DNA of 64,000 nt from Henricia sp. BOLD:AAB3569 (Eukaryota; Echinodermata; Asteroidea; Spinulosida; Echinasteridae). Positions 49,701 to 62,530 of this stretch are shown piece by piece. The DNA lies in NCBI GenBank assembly GCA_037783545.1, contig JBBELK010001439.1, forward strand, positions 102,134 through 166,133. Reading direction: 5' to 3'. Below the pieces are notes generated by a model. That model did not search any database, was not told the DNA's origin, and worked only from the letters and a program-made list of their open reading frames with translations. Both the position numbers and the translations under genes were made by a program. Each line of letters opens with the position of its first letter. Position 1 is the stretch's first letter.

Positions 49701-50046
49701 TTGTCATAAAAAATTGACAGACTTTCGCCGGGAAATGGCAGAGAAATTTCAAAGTTTAGAAAAAACTGGGTTGAGGCTTCCTGACTGCTCTCGCGCAAAC
49801 CGTGGCTGTCTGTACACACCTCTTTGGGGTACTCCTGAGTTGTGCGCATGCTCAGTCATTCGGACTGTCGTTAACGCACCGCAGTTTGGCTCGGCAATTT
49901 GGTCAAAGTGTGGTCCAAACGTCGGAAAATTTGGAGGTCGAAAAATGTTCCGACGAACTTCAAATTTTGCATGCCCTAAACTCTTTATATTGCGCACTTG
50001 TCATAACAAAATTGACATACTTTCGCCGGGAAATGGCAGAGAAATT
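46777..50046. repeat. Mixed satellite units
   Basis: Eleven units. Variants include 'aaagaattg' (47075), 'caccgtagttt' (47669), 'ggcaattttgg' (47966, 48561), 'gtactgctgag' (48264, 48858) and 'cagtaattc' (48264, 48858, 49155). Unit 49749 has 'ggaaaatttgg', 'ctttatat' and 'gacatac', like the block at 32-38 kb. Confidence 0.85.
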
Positions 50047-52427
50047 TCAAAGTTTAGAAAAAAACTGGGTTGAGGCTTCCTGACTGCTCTCGCGCAAACC
50101 GTGGCTGTCTGTACACACCTCTTTGGGGTACTCCTGAGTTGTGCGCATGCTCAGTCATTCGGACTGTCGTTAACGCACCGCAGTTTGGCTCGGCAATTTG
50201 GTCAAAGTGTGGTCCAAACGTCGGCAAATTTGGAGGTCGAAAAATGTTCCGACGAACTTCAAATTTTGCATGCCCTAAACTCTCTATATTGCGCACTTGT
50301 CATAAAAATTTGACAGACTTTCGCCGGGAAATGGCAGAGAAATTTCAAAGTTTAGAACAAAAATGGGTTGAGGCTTCCTGACTGCTCTCGCGCAAACCGT
50401 GGCTGTCTGTACACACCTCTTTGGGGTACTCCTGAGTTGTGCGCATGCTCAGTCATTCGGACTGTCGTTAACGCACCGCAGTTTGGCTCGGCAATTTGGT
50501 CAAAGTGTGGTCCAAACGTCGGAAAATTTGGAGGTCGAAAAATGTTCCGACGAACTTCAAATTTTGCATGCCCTAAACTCTCTATATTGCGCACTTGTCA
50601 TAAAAAATTGACAGACTTTCGCCGGGAAATGGCAGAGAAATTTCAAAGTTTAGAAAAAACTGGGTTGAGGCTTCCTGACTGCTCTCGCGCAAACCGTGGC
50701 TGTCTGTACACACCTCTTTGGGGTACTCCTGAGTTGTGCGCATGCTCAGTCATTCGGACTGTCGTTAACGCACCGCAGTTTGGCTCGGCAATTTGGTCAA
50801 AGTGTGGTCCAAACGTCGGCAAATTTGGAGGTCGAAAAATGTTCCGACGAACTTCAAATTTTGCATGCCCTAAACTCTCTATATTGCGCACTTGTCATAA
50901 AAAATTGACAGACTTTCGCCGGGAAATGGCAGAGAAATTTCAAAGTTTAGAAAAAACTGGGTTGAGGCTTCCTGACTGCTCTCGCGCAAACCGTGGCTGT
51001 CTGTACACACCTCTTTGGGGTACTCCTGAGTTGTGCGCATGCTCAGTCATTCGGACTGTCGTTAACGCACCGCAGTTTGGCTCGGCAATTTGGTCAAAGT
51101 GTGGTCCAAACGTCGGCAAATTTGAAGGTCGAAAAATGTTCCGACGAACTTCAAATTTTGCATGCCCTAAACTCTTTATATTGCGCACTTGTCATAAAAA
51201 AATTGACATACTTTCGCCGGGAAATGGCAGAGAAATTTCAAAGTTTAGAAAAAACTGGGTTGAGGCTTCCTGACTGCTCTCGCGCAAACCGTGGCTGTCT
51301 GTACACACCTCTTTGGGGTACTCCTGAGTTGTGCGCATGCTCAGTCATTCGGACTGTCGTTAACGCACCGCAGTTTGGCTCGGCAATTTGGTCAAAGTGT
51401 GGTCCAAACGTCGGCAAATTTGGAGGTCGAAAAATGTTCCGACGAACTTCAAATTTTGCATGCCCTAAACTCTCTATATTGCGCACTTGTCATAAAAAAT
51501 TGACAGACTTTCGCCGTGAAATGGCAGAGAAATTTCAAAGTTTAGAAAAAACTGGGTTGAGGCTTCCTGACTGCTCTCGCGCAAACCGTGGCTGTCTGTA
51601 CACACCTCTTTGGGGTACTCCTGAGTTGTGCGCATGCTCAGTCATTCGGACTGTCGTTAACGCACCGCAGTTTGGCTCGGCAATTTGGTCAAAGTGTGGT
51701 CCAAACGTCGGCAAATTTGGAGGTCGAAAAATGTTCCGACGAACTTCAAATTTTGCATGCCCTAAACTCTCTATATTGCGCACTTGTCATAAAAAATTGA
51801 CAGACTTTCGCCGGGAAATGGCAGAGAAATTTCAAAGTTTAGAAAAAAACTGGGTTGAGGCTTCCTGACTGCTCTCGCGCAAACCGTGGCTGTCTGTACA
51901 CACCTCTTTGGGGTACTCCTGAGTTGTGCGCATGCTCAGTCATTCGGACTGTCGTTAACGCACCGCAGTTTGGCTCGGCAATTTGGTCAAAGTGTGGTCC
52001 AAACGTCGGCAAATTTGGAGGTCGAAAAATGTTCCGACGAACTTCAAATTTTGCATGCCCTAAACTCTCTATATTGCGCACTTGTCATAAAAAAATTGAC
52101 AGACTTTCGCCGGGAAATGGCAGAGAAATTTCAAAGTTTAGAAAAAACTGGGTTGAGGCTTCCTGACTGCTCTCGCGCAAACCGTGGCTGTCTGTACACA
52201 CCTCTTTGGGGTACTGCTGAGTTGTGCGCATGCTCAGTAATTCGGACTGTCGTTAACGCACCGCAGTTTGGCTCGGCAATTTGGTCAAAGTGTGGTCCAA
52301 ACGTCGGAAAATTTGGAGGTCGAAAAATGTTCCGACGAACTTCAAATTTTGCATGCCCTAAACTCTCTATATTGCGCACTTGTCATAAAAAATTGACAGA
52401 CTTTCGCCGGGAAATGGCAGAGAAATT
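50047..52427. repeat. Mixed satellite units
   Basis: Eight units. Unit 50047 has an extra A and ends 'cataaaaatttg'. Unit 50345 starts 'gaacaaaaatggg'. Unit 50940 has 'aaatttgaagg', 'ctttatat' and 'gacatac'. Unit 51832 is 299 bp. Unit 52131 has 'gtactgctgag', 'cagtaattc' and 'ggaaaatttgg'. Confidence 0.85.
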
Positions 52428-53615
52428 TCAAAGTTTAGAAAAAACTGGGTTGAGGCTTCCTGACTGCTCTCGCGCAAACCGTGGCTGTCTGTACAGACCT
52501 ATTTGGGGTACTCCTGAGTTGTGCGCATGCTCAGTCATTCGGACTGTCGTTAACGCACCGCAGTTTGGCTCGGCAATTTGGTCAAAGTGTGGTCCAAACG
52601 TCGGCAAATTTGGAGGTCGAAAAATGTTCCGACGAACTTCAAATTTTGCATGCCCTAAACTCTCTATATTGCGCACTTGTCATAAAAAATTGACAGACTT
52701 TCGCCGGGAAATGGCAGAGAAATTTCAAAGTTTAGAAAAAACTGGGTTGAGGCTTCCTGACTGCTCTCGCGCAAACCGTGGCTGTCTGTACACACCTCTT
52801 TGGGGTACTCCTGAGTTGTGCGCATGCTCAGTCATTCGGACTGTCGTTAACGCACCGCAGTTTGGCTCGGCAATTTGGTCAAAGTGTGGTCCAAACGTCG
52901 GCAAATTTGGAGGTCGACAAATGTTCCGACGAACTTCAAATTTTGCATGCCCTAAACTCTCTATATTGCGCACTTTTCATAAAAAATTGACAGACTTTCG
53001 CCGGGAAATGGCAGAGAAATTTCAAAGTTTAGAAAAAAATGGGTTGAGGCTTCCTGACTGCTCTCGCGCAAACCGTGGCTGTCTGTACACACCTCTTTGG
53101 GGTACTCCTGAGTTGTGCGCATGCTCAGTAATTCGGACTGTCGTTAACGCACCGCAGTTTGGCTCGGCAATTTGGTCAAAGTGTGGTCCAAACGTCGGAA
53201 AATTTGGAGGTCGAAAAATGTTCCGACGAACTTCAAATTTTGCATGCCCTAAACTCTCTATATTGCGCACTTGTCATAAAAAATTGACAGACTTTCGCCG
53301 GGAAATGGCAGAGAAATTTCAAAGTTTAGAAAAAACTGGGTTGAGGCTTCCTGACTGCTCTCGCGCAAACCGTGGCTGTCTGTACACACCTCTTTGGGGT
53401 ACTCCTGAGTTGTGCGCATGCTCAGTAATTCGGACTGTCGTTAACGCACCGCAGTTTGGCTCGGCAATTTGGTCAAAGTGTGGTCCAAACGTCGGCAAAT
53501 TTGGAGGTCGAAAAATGTTCCGACGAACTTCAAATTTTGCATGCCCTAAACTCTCTATATTGCGCACTTGTCATAAAAAATTGACAGACTTTCGCCGGGA
53601 AATGGCAGAGAAATT
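52428..53615. repeat. 4-unit HOR, copy 1 (1,188 bp)
   Basis: Units 52428 ('gtacagacctatttgg'), 52725 ('ggtcgacaaatg' and 'cacttttcat'), 53022 ('aaaaaatggg', 'cagtaattc') and 53319 ('cagtaattc'). The first two are repeated exactly 1,188 bp later. Confidence 0.85.
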
Positions 53616-54803
53616 TCAAAGTTTAGAAAAAACTGGGTTGAGGCTTCCTGACTGCTCTCGCGCAAACCGTGGCTGTCTGTACAGACCTATTTGGGGTACT
53701 CCTGAGTTGTGCGCATGCTCAGTCATTCGGACTGTCGTTAACGCACCGCAGTTTGGCTCGGCAATTTGGTCAAAGTGTGGTCCAAACGTCGGCAAATTTG
53801 GAGGTCGAAAAATGTTCCGACGAACTTCAAATTTTGCATGCCCTAAACTCTCTATATTGCGCACTTGTCATAAAAAATTGACAGACTTTCGCAGGGAAAT
53901 GGCAGAGAAATTTCAAAGTTTAGAAAAAACTGGGTTGATGCTTCCTGACTGCTCTCGCGCAAACCGTGGCTGTCTGTACACACCTCTTTGGGGTACTCCT
54001 GAGTTGTGCGCATGCTCAGTCATTCGGACTGTCGTTAACGCACCGCAGTTTGGCTCGGCAATTTGGTCAAAGTGTGGTCCAAACGTCGGCAAATTTGGAG
54101 GTCGACAAATGTTCCGACGAACTTCAAATTTTGCATGCCCTAAACTCTCTATATTGCGCACTTTTCATAAAAAATTGACAGACTTTCGCCGGGAAATGGC
54201 AGAGAAATTTCAAAGTTTAGAAAAAACTGGGTTGAGGCTTCCTGACTGCTCTCGCGCAAACCGTGGCTGTCTGTACACACCTCTTTGGGGTACTCCTGAG
54301 TTGTGCGCATGCTCAGTAATTCGGACTGTCGTTAACGCACCGCAGTTTGGCTCGGCAATTTGGTCAAAGTGTGGTCCAAACGTCGGCAAATTTGGAGGTC
54401 GAAAAATGTTCCGACGAACTTCAAATTTTGCATGCCCTAAACTCTCTATATTGCGCACTTGTCTTAAAAAATTGACAGACTTTCGCCGGGAAATGGCAGA
54501 GAAATGTCAAAGTTTAGAAAAAACTGGGTTGAGGCTTCCTGACTGCTCTCGCGCAAACCGTGGCTGTCTGTACACACCTCTTTGGGGTACTCCTGAGTTG
54601 TGCGCATGCTCAGTCATTCGGACTGTCGTTAACGCACCGCAGTTTGGCTCGGCAATTTGGTCAAAGTGTGGTCCAAACGTCGGCAATTTTGGAGGTCGAA
54701 ACATTTTCCGACGAACTTAAAATTGTGCATGCCCTAAACTCTCTATATTGCGCACTTGTCATAAAAAATTGACAGACTTTCGCCGGGAAATGGCTGAGAA
54801 ATT
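53616..54803. repeat. 4-unit HOR, copy 2 (1,188 bp)
   Basis: Units 53616 and 53913 repeat the markers of 52428 and 52725. 54210 carries 'cagtaattc' and a new 'cttgtcttaaa'. 54507 differs, with 'ggcaattttgg', 'gaaacattttcc' and 'acttaaaattgtgc', so copy 2 is joined to the next HOR type. Confidence 0.8.
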
Positions 54804-55992
54804 TCAAAGTTTAGAAAAAACTGGGTTGAGGCTTCCTGACTGCTCTCGCGCAAACCGTGGCTGTCTGTACACACCTCTTTGGGGTACTCCTGAGTTGTGC
54901 GCATGCTCAGTCATTCGGACTGTCGTTAACGCACCGCAGTTTGGCTCGGCAATTTGGTCAAAGTGTGGTCCAAACGTCGGCAAATTTGGAGGTCGAAAAA
55001 TGTTCCGACGAACTTCAAATTTTGCATGCCCTAAACTCTCTATATTGCGCACTTGTCATAAAAAATTGACAGACTTTCGCCGGGAAATGGCTGAGAAATT
55101 TCAAAGTTTAGAAAAAACTGGGTTGAGGCTTCCTGACTGCTCTCGCGCAAACCGTGGCTGTCTGTACACACCTCTTTGGGGTACTCCTGAGTTGTGCGCA
55201 TGCTCAGTCATTCGGACTGTCGTTAACGCACCGCAGTTTGGCTCGGCAATTTGGTCAAAGTGTGGTCCAAACGTCGGCAAATTTGGAGGTCGAAAAATGT
55301 TCCGACGAACTTCAAATTTTGCATGCCCTAAACTCTCTATATTGCGCACTTGTCATAAAAAAATTGACAGACTTTCGCCGGGAAATGGCAGAGAAATTTC
55401 AAAGTTTAGAAAAAACTGGGTTGAGGCTTCCTGACTGCTCTCGCGCAAACCGTGGCTGTCTGTACACACCTCTTTGGGGTACTCCTGAGTTGTGCGCATG
55501 CTCAGTCATTCGGACTGTCGTTAACGCACCGCAGTTTGGCTCGGCAATTTGGTCAAAGTGTGGTCCAAACGTCGGCAAATTTGGAGGTCGAAAAATGTTC
55601 CGACGAACTTCAAATTTTGCATGCCCTAAACTCTCTATATTGCGCACTTGTCATAAAAAATTGACAGACTTTCGCCGGGAAATGGCAGAGAAATTTCAAA
55701 GTTTAGAAAAAACTGGGTTGAGGCTTCCTGACTGCTCTCGCGCAAACCGTGGCTGTCTGTACACACCTCTTTGGGGTACTCCTGAGTTGTGCGCATGCTC
55801 AGTCATTCGGACTGTCGTTAACGCACCGCAGTTTGGCTCGGCAATTTGGTCAAAGTGTGGTCCAAACGTCGGCAATTTTGGAGGTCGAAAAATTTTCCGA
55901 CGAACTTCAAATTTTGCATGCCCTAAACTCTCTATATTGCGCACTTGTCATAAAAAATTGACAGACTTTCGCCGGGAAATGGCAGAGAAATT
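54210..55992. repeat. 6-unit HOR period (1,783 bp)
   Basis: The pair 54210 ('cttgtcttaaa') and 54507 ('gaaacattttcc', 'acttaaaattgtgc') recurs at 55993 and 56290. Between them are near-consensus units, one of 298 bp (55101) and one with 'ggcaattttgg' (55696). This period overlaps the 4-unit HOR at its left end. Confidence 0.8.
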
Positions 55993-58370
55993 TCAAAGTT
56001 TAGAAAAAACTGGGTTGAGGCTTCCTGACTGCTCTCGCGCAAACCGTGGCTGTCTGTACACACCTCTTTGGGGTACTGCTGAGTTGTGCGCATGCTCAGT
56101 AATTCGGACTGTCGTTAACGCACCGCAGTTTGGCTCGGCAATTTGGTCAAAGTGTGGTCCAAACGTCGGCAAATTTGGAGGTCGAAAAATGTTCCGACGA
56201 ACTTCAAATTTTGCATGCCCTAAACTCTCTATATTGCGCACTTGTCTTAAAAAATTGACAGACTTTCGCCGGGAAATGGCAGAGAAATTTCAAAGTTTAG
56301 AAAAAACTGGGTTGAGGCTTCCTGACTGCTCTCGCGCAAACCGTGGCTGTCTGTACACACCTCTTTGGGGTACTCCTGAGTTGTGCGCATGCTCAGTCAT
56401 TCGGACTGTCGTTAACGCACCGCAGTTTGGCTCGGCAATTTGGTCAAAGTGTGGTCCAAACGTCGGCAATTTTGGAGGTCGAAACATTTTCCGACGAACT
56501 TAAAATTGTGCATGCCCTAAACTCTCTATATTGCGCACTTGTCATAAAAAATTGACAGACTTTCGCCGGGAAATGGCTGAGAAATTTCAAAGTTTAGAAA
56601 AAACTGGGTTGAGGCTTCCTGACTGCTCTCGCGCAAACCGTGGCTGTCTGTACACACCTCTTTGGGGTACTCCTGAGTTGTGCGCATGCTCAGTCATTCG
56701 GACTGTCGTTAACGCACCGCAGTTTGGCTCGGCAATTTGGTCAAAGTGTGGTCCAAACGTCGGCAAATTTGGAGGTCGAAAAATGTTCCGACGAACTTCA
56801 AATTTTGCATGCCCTAAACTCTCTATATTGCGCACTTGTCATACAAAATTGACAGACTTTCGCCGGGAAATGGCTGAGAAATTTCAAAGTTTAGAAAAAA
56901 CTCGGTTGAGGCTTCCTGACTGCTCTCGCGCAAACCGTGGCTGTCTGTACACACCTCTTTGGGGTACTCCTGAGTTGTGCGCATGCTCAGTCATTCGGAC
57001 TGTCGTTAACGCACCGCAGTTTGGCTCGGCAATTTGGTCAAAGTGTGGTCCAAACGTCGGCAAATTTGGAGGTCGAAAAATGTTCCGACGAACTTCAAAT
57101 TTTGCATGCCCTAAACTCTCTATATTGCGCACTTGTCATACAAAATTGACAGACTTTCGCCGGGAAATGGCTGATAAATTTCAAAGTTTAGAAAAAACTG
57201 GGTTGAGGCTTCCTGACTGCTCTCGCGCAAACCGTGGCTGTCTGTACACACCTCTTTGGGGTACTCCTGAGTTGTGCGCATGCTCAGTCATTCGGACTGT
57301 CGTTAACGCACCGCAGTTTGGCTCGGCAATTTGGTCAAAGTGTGGTCCAAACGTCGGCAAATTTGGAGGTCGAAAAATGTTCTGACGAACTTCAAATTTT
57401 GCATGCCCTAAACTCTCTATATTGCGCACTTGTCATAAAAAAATTGACAGACTTTCGCCGGGAAATGGCAGAGAAATTTCAAAGTTTAGAAAAAACTGGG
57501 TTGAGGCTTCCTGACTGCTCTCGCGCAAACCGTGGCTGTCTGTACACACCTCTTTGGGGTACTCCTGAGTTGTGCGCATGCTCAGTCATTCGGACTGTCG
57601 TTAACGCACCGCAGTTTGGCTCGGCAATTTGGTCAAAGTGTGGTCCAAACGTCGGCAAATTTGGAGGTCGAAAAATGTTCCGACGAACTTCAAATTTTGC
57701 ATGCCCTAAACTCTCTATATTGCGCACTTGTCATAAAAAATTGACAGACTTTCGCCGGGAAATGGCAGAGAAATTTCAAAGTTTAGAAAAAACTGGGTTG
57801 AGGCTTCCTGACTGCTCTCGCGCAAACCGTGGCTGTCTGTACACACCTCTTTGGGGTACTCCTGAGTTGTGCGCATGCTCAGTCATTCGGACTGTCGTTA
57901 ACGCACCGCAGTTTGGCTCGGCAATTTGGTCAAAGTGTGGTCCAAACGTCGGCAATTTTGGAGGTCGAAACATGTTCCGACGAACTTCAAATTTTGCATG
58001 CCCTAAACTCTCTATATTGCGCACTTGTCATAAAAAATTGACAGACTTTCGCCGGGAAATGGCTGAGAAATTTCAAAGTTTAGAAAAAACTGGGTTGAGG
58101 CTTCCTGACTGCTCTCGCGCAAACCGTGGCTGTCTGTACACACCTCTTTGGGGTACTCCTGAGTTGTGCGCATGCTCAGTCATTCGGACTGTCGTTAACG
58201 CACCGCAGTTTGGCTCGGCAATTTGGTCAAAGTGTGGTCCAAACGTCGGCAAATTTGGAGGTCGAAAAATGTTCCGACGAACTTCAAATTTTGCATGCCC
58301 TAAACTCTCTATATTGCGCACTTGTCATAAAAAAATTGACAGACTTTCGCCGGGAAATGGCAGAGAAATT
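55993..58370. repeat. Second copy of the 6-unit start, then mixed units
   Basis: 55993 and 56290 repeat 54210 and 54507. 'aaatggctgag' marks the ends of 56290 and 56587. Units 56587 and 56884 share 'catacaaa'. Unit 56884 has 'ctcggttg' and ends 'ggctgataaa'. Unit 57181 has 'ttctgacg'. Unit 57776 has 'ggcaattttgg' with 'gaaacatg'. Confidence 0.8.
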
Positions 58371-61300
58371 TCAAAGTTTAGAAAAAACTGGGTTGAGGCT
58401 TCCTGACTGCTCTCGCGCAAACCGTGGCTGTCTGTACACACCTCTTTGGGGTACTCCTGAGTTGTGCGCATGCTCAGTCATTCGGACTGTCGTTAACGCA
58501 CCGCAGTTTGGCTCGGCAATTTGGTCAAAGTGTGGTCCAAACGTCGGCAAATTTGGAGGTCGAAAAATGTTCCGACGAACTTCAAATTTTGCATGCCCTA
58601 AACTCTCTATATTGCGCACTTGTCATAAAAAAATTGACAGACTTTCGCCGGGAAATGGCAGAGAAATTTAAAGTTTAGAAAAAACTGGGTTGAGGCTTCC
58701 TGACTGCTCTCGCGCAAACCGTGGCTGTCTGTACACACCTCTTTGGGGTACTCCTGAGTTGTGCGCATGCTCAGTCATTCGGACTGTCGTTAACGCACCG
58801 CAGTTTGGCTCGGCAATTTGGTCAAAGTGTGGTCCAAACGTCGGCAAATTTGGAGGTCGAAAAATGTTCCGACGAACTTCAAATTGTGCATGCCCTAAAC
58901 TCTCTATATTGCGCACTTGTCATAAAAAATTGACAGACTTTCGCCGGGAAATGGCAGAGAAATTTCAAAGTTTAGAAAAAACTGGGTTGAGGCTTCCTGA
59001 CTGCTCTCGCGCAAACCGTGGCTGTCTGTACACACCTCTTTGGGGTACTCCTGAGTTGTGCGCATGCTCAGTCATTCGGACTGTCGTTAACGCACCGCAG
59101 TTTGGCTCGGCAATTTGGTCAAAGTGTGGTCCAAACGTCGGCAAATTTGGAGGTCGAAAAATGTTCCGACGAACTTCAAATTTTGCATGCCCTAAACTCT
59201 CTATATTGCGCACTTGTCATAAAAAATTGACAGACTTTCGCCGGGAAATGGCAGAGAAATTTCAAAGTTTAGAAAAAACTGGGTTGAGGCTTCCTGACTG
59301 CTCTCGCGCAAACCGTGGCTGTCTGTACACACCTCTTTGGGGTACTCCTGAGTTGTGCGCATGCTCAGTAATTCGGACTGTCGTTAACGCACCGCAGTTT
59401 GGCTCGGCAATTTGGTCAAAGTGTGGTCCAAACGTCGGCAAATTTGGAGGTCGAAAAATGTTCCGACGAACTTCAAATTTTGCATGCCCTAAACTCTCTA
59501 TATTGCGCACTTGTCTTAAAAAATTGACAGACTTTCGCCGGGAAATGGCAGAGAAATTTCAAAGTTTAGAAAAAACTGGGTTGAGGCTTCCTGACTGCTC
59601 TCGCGCAAACCGTGGCTGTCTGTACACACCTCTTTGGGGTACTCCTGAGTTGTGCGCATGCTCAGTCATTCGGACTGTCGTTAACGCACCGCAGTTTGGC
59701 TCGGCAATTTGGTCAAAGTGTGGTCCAAACGTCGGCAAATTTGGAGGTCGAAAAATTTTCCGACGAACTTCAAATTTTGCATGCCCTAAACTCTCTATAT
59801 TGCGCACTTGTCATAAAAAATTGACAGACTTTCGCCGGGAAATGGCAGAGAAATTTCAAAGTTTAGAAAAAACTGGGTTGAGGCTTCCTGACTGCTCTCG
59901 CGCAAACCGTGGCTGTCTGTACACACCTCTTTGGGGTACTCCTGAGTTGTGCGCATGCTCAGTCATTCGGACTGTCGTTAACGCACCGCAGTTTGGCTCG
60001 GCAATTTGGTCAAAGTGTGGTCCAAACGTCGGCAAATTTGGAGGTCGAAAAATGTTCCGACGAACTTCAAATTTTGCATGCCCTAAACTCTCTATATTGC
60101 GCACTTGTCATAAAAAAATTGACAGACTTTCGCCGGGAAATGGCAGAGAAATTTCAAAGTTTAGAAAAAACTGGGTTGAGGCTTCCTGACTGCTCTCGCG
60201 CAAACCGTGGCTGTCTGTACACACCTCTTTGGGGTACTCCTGAGTTGTGCGCATGCTCAGTCATTCGGACTGTCGTTAACGCACCGCAGTTTGGCTCGGC
60301 AATTTGGTCAAAGTGTGGTCCAAACGTCGGCAAATTTGGAGGTCGAAAAATGTTCCGACGAACTTCAAATTTTGCATGCCCTAAACTCTCTATATTGCGC
60401 ACTTGTCATAAAAAAATTGACAGACTTTCGCCGGGAAATGGCAGAGAAATTTCAAAGTTTAGAAAAAACTGGGTTGAGGCTTCCTGACTGCTCTCGCGCA
60501 AACCGTGGCTGTCTGTACACACCTCTTTGGGGTACTCCTGAGTTGTGCGCATGCTCAGTCATTCGGACTGTCGTTAACGCACCGCAGTTTGGCTCGGCAA
60601 TTTGGTCAAAGTGTGGTCCAAACGTCGGCAAATTTGGAGGTCGAAAAATGTTCCGACGAACTTCAAATTGTGCATGCCCTAAACTCTCTATATTGCGCAC
60701 TTGTCATAAAAAATTGACAGACTTTCGCCGGGAAATGGCAGAGAAATTTCAAAGTTTAGAAAAAACTGGGTTGAGGCTTCCTGACTGCTCTCGCGCAAAC
60801 CGTGGCTGTCTGTACACACCTCTTTGGGGTACTCCTGAGTTGTGCGCATGCTCAGTAATTCGGACTGTCGTTAACGCACCGCAGTTTGGCTCGGCAATTT
60901 GGTCAAAGTGTGGTCCAAACGTCGGCAAATTTGGAGGTCGAAAAATGTTCCGACGAACTTCAAATGTTGCATGCCCTAAACTCTCTATATTGCGCACTTG
61001 TCATAAAAAATTGACAGACTTTCGCCGGGAAATGGCAGAGAAATTTCAAAGTTTAGAAAAAACTGGGTTGAGGCTTCCTGACTGCTCTCGCGCAAACCGT
61101 GGCTGTCTGTACACACCTCTTTGGGGTACTCCTGAGTTGTGCGCATGCTCAGTCATTCGGACTGTCGTTAACGCACCGCAGTTTGGCTCGGCAATTTGGT
61201 CAAAGTGTGGTCCAAACGTCGGCAAATTTGGAGGTCGAAAAATGTTCCGACGAACTTCAAATTTTGCATGCCCTAAACTCTCTATATTGCGCACTTGTCA

Positions 61301-62234
61301 TAAAAAAATTGACAGACTTTCGCCGGGAAATGGCAGAGAAATTTCAAAGTTTAGAAAAAACTGGGTTGAGGCTTCCTGACTGCTCTCGCGCAAACCGTGG
61401 CTGTCTGTACACACCTCTTTGGGGTACTCCTGAGTTGTGCGCATGCTCAGTCATTCGGACTGTCGTTAACGCACCGCAGTTTGGCTCGGCAATTTGGTCA
61501 AAGTGTGGTCCAAACGTCGGCAAATTTGGAGGTCGAAAAATGTTCCGACGAACTTCAAATTTTGCATGCCCTAAACTCTCTATATTGCGCACTTGTCATA
61601 AAAAATTGACAGACTTTCGCCGGGAAATGGCAGAGAAATTTCAAAGTTTAGAAAAAACTGGGTTGAGGCTTCCTGACTGCTCTCGCGCAAACCGTGGCTG
61701 TCTGTACACACCTCTTTGGGGTACTCCTGAGTTGTGCGCATGCTCAGTCATTCGGACTGTCGTTAACGCACCGCAGTTTGGCTCGGCAATTTGGTCAAAG
61801 TGTGGTCCAAACGTCGGCAAATTTGGAGGTCGAAAAATGTTCCGACGAACTTCAAATTTTGCATGCCCTAAACTCTCTATATTGCGCACTTGTCATAAAA
61901 AATTGACAGACTTTCGCCGGGAAATGGCAGAGAAATTTCAAAGTTTAGAAAAAACTGGGTTGAGGCTTCCTGACTGCTCTCGCGCAAACCGTGGCTGTCT
62001 GTACACACCTCTTTGGGGTACTCCTGAGTTGTGCGCATGCTCAGTAATTCGGACTGTCGTTAACGCACCGCAGTTTGGCTCGGCAATTTGGTCAAAGTGT
62101 GGTCCAAACGTCGGCAAATTTGGAGGTCGAAAAATGTTCCGACGAACTTCAAATTTTGCATGCCCTAAACTCTCTATATTGCGCACTTGTCATAAAAAAT
62201 TGACAGACTTTCGCCGGGAAATGGCAGAGAAATT
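58371..62234. repeat. Loosely patterned satellite units
   Basis: Thirteen units. 'aaattgtgc' marks 58668 and 60452. 'cagtaattc' marks 59262, 60749 and 61938. 'cttgtcttaaa' marks 59262. 'aaatgttgc' marks 60749. Units 59856, 60154 and 61046 are 298 bp. At about 58669 one C is missing in 'aaatttaaag'. Confidence 0.85.
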
Positions 62235-62530
62235 TCAAAGTTTAGAAAAAACTGGGTTGAGGCTTCCTGACTGCTCTCGCGCAAACCGTGGCTGTCTGTA
62301 CACACCTCTTTGGGGTACTCCTGAGTTGTGCGCATGCTCAGTCATTCGGACTGTCGTTAACGCACCGCAGTTTGGCTCGGCAATTTGGTCAAAGTGTGGT
62401 CCAAACGTCGGCAATTTGGAGGTCGAAACATGTTCCGACGAACTTCAAATTTTGCATGCCCTAAACTCTCTATATTGCGCACTTGTCATAAAAAATTGAC
62501 AGACTTTCGCCGGGAAATGGCAGAGAAATT
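62235..62530. repeat. 296-bp monomer with one-base loss
   Basis: It reads 'ggcaatttggagg' with 'gaaacatg'. The closest relative (57776) reads 'ggcaattttggagg', so one T has been lost near 62415. This may be real or a homopolymer call error. Confidence 0.75.
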
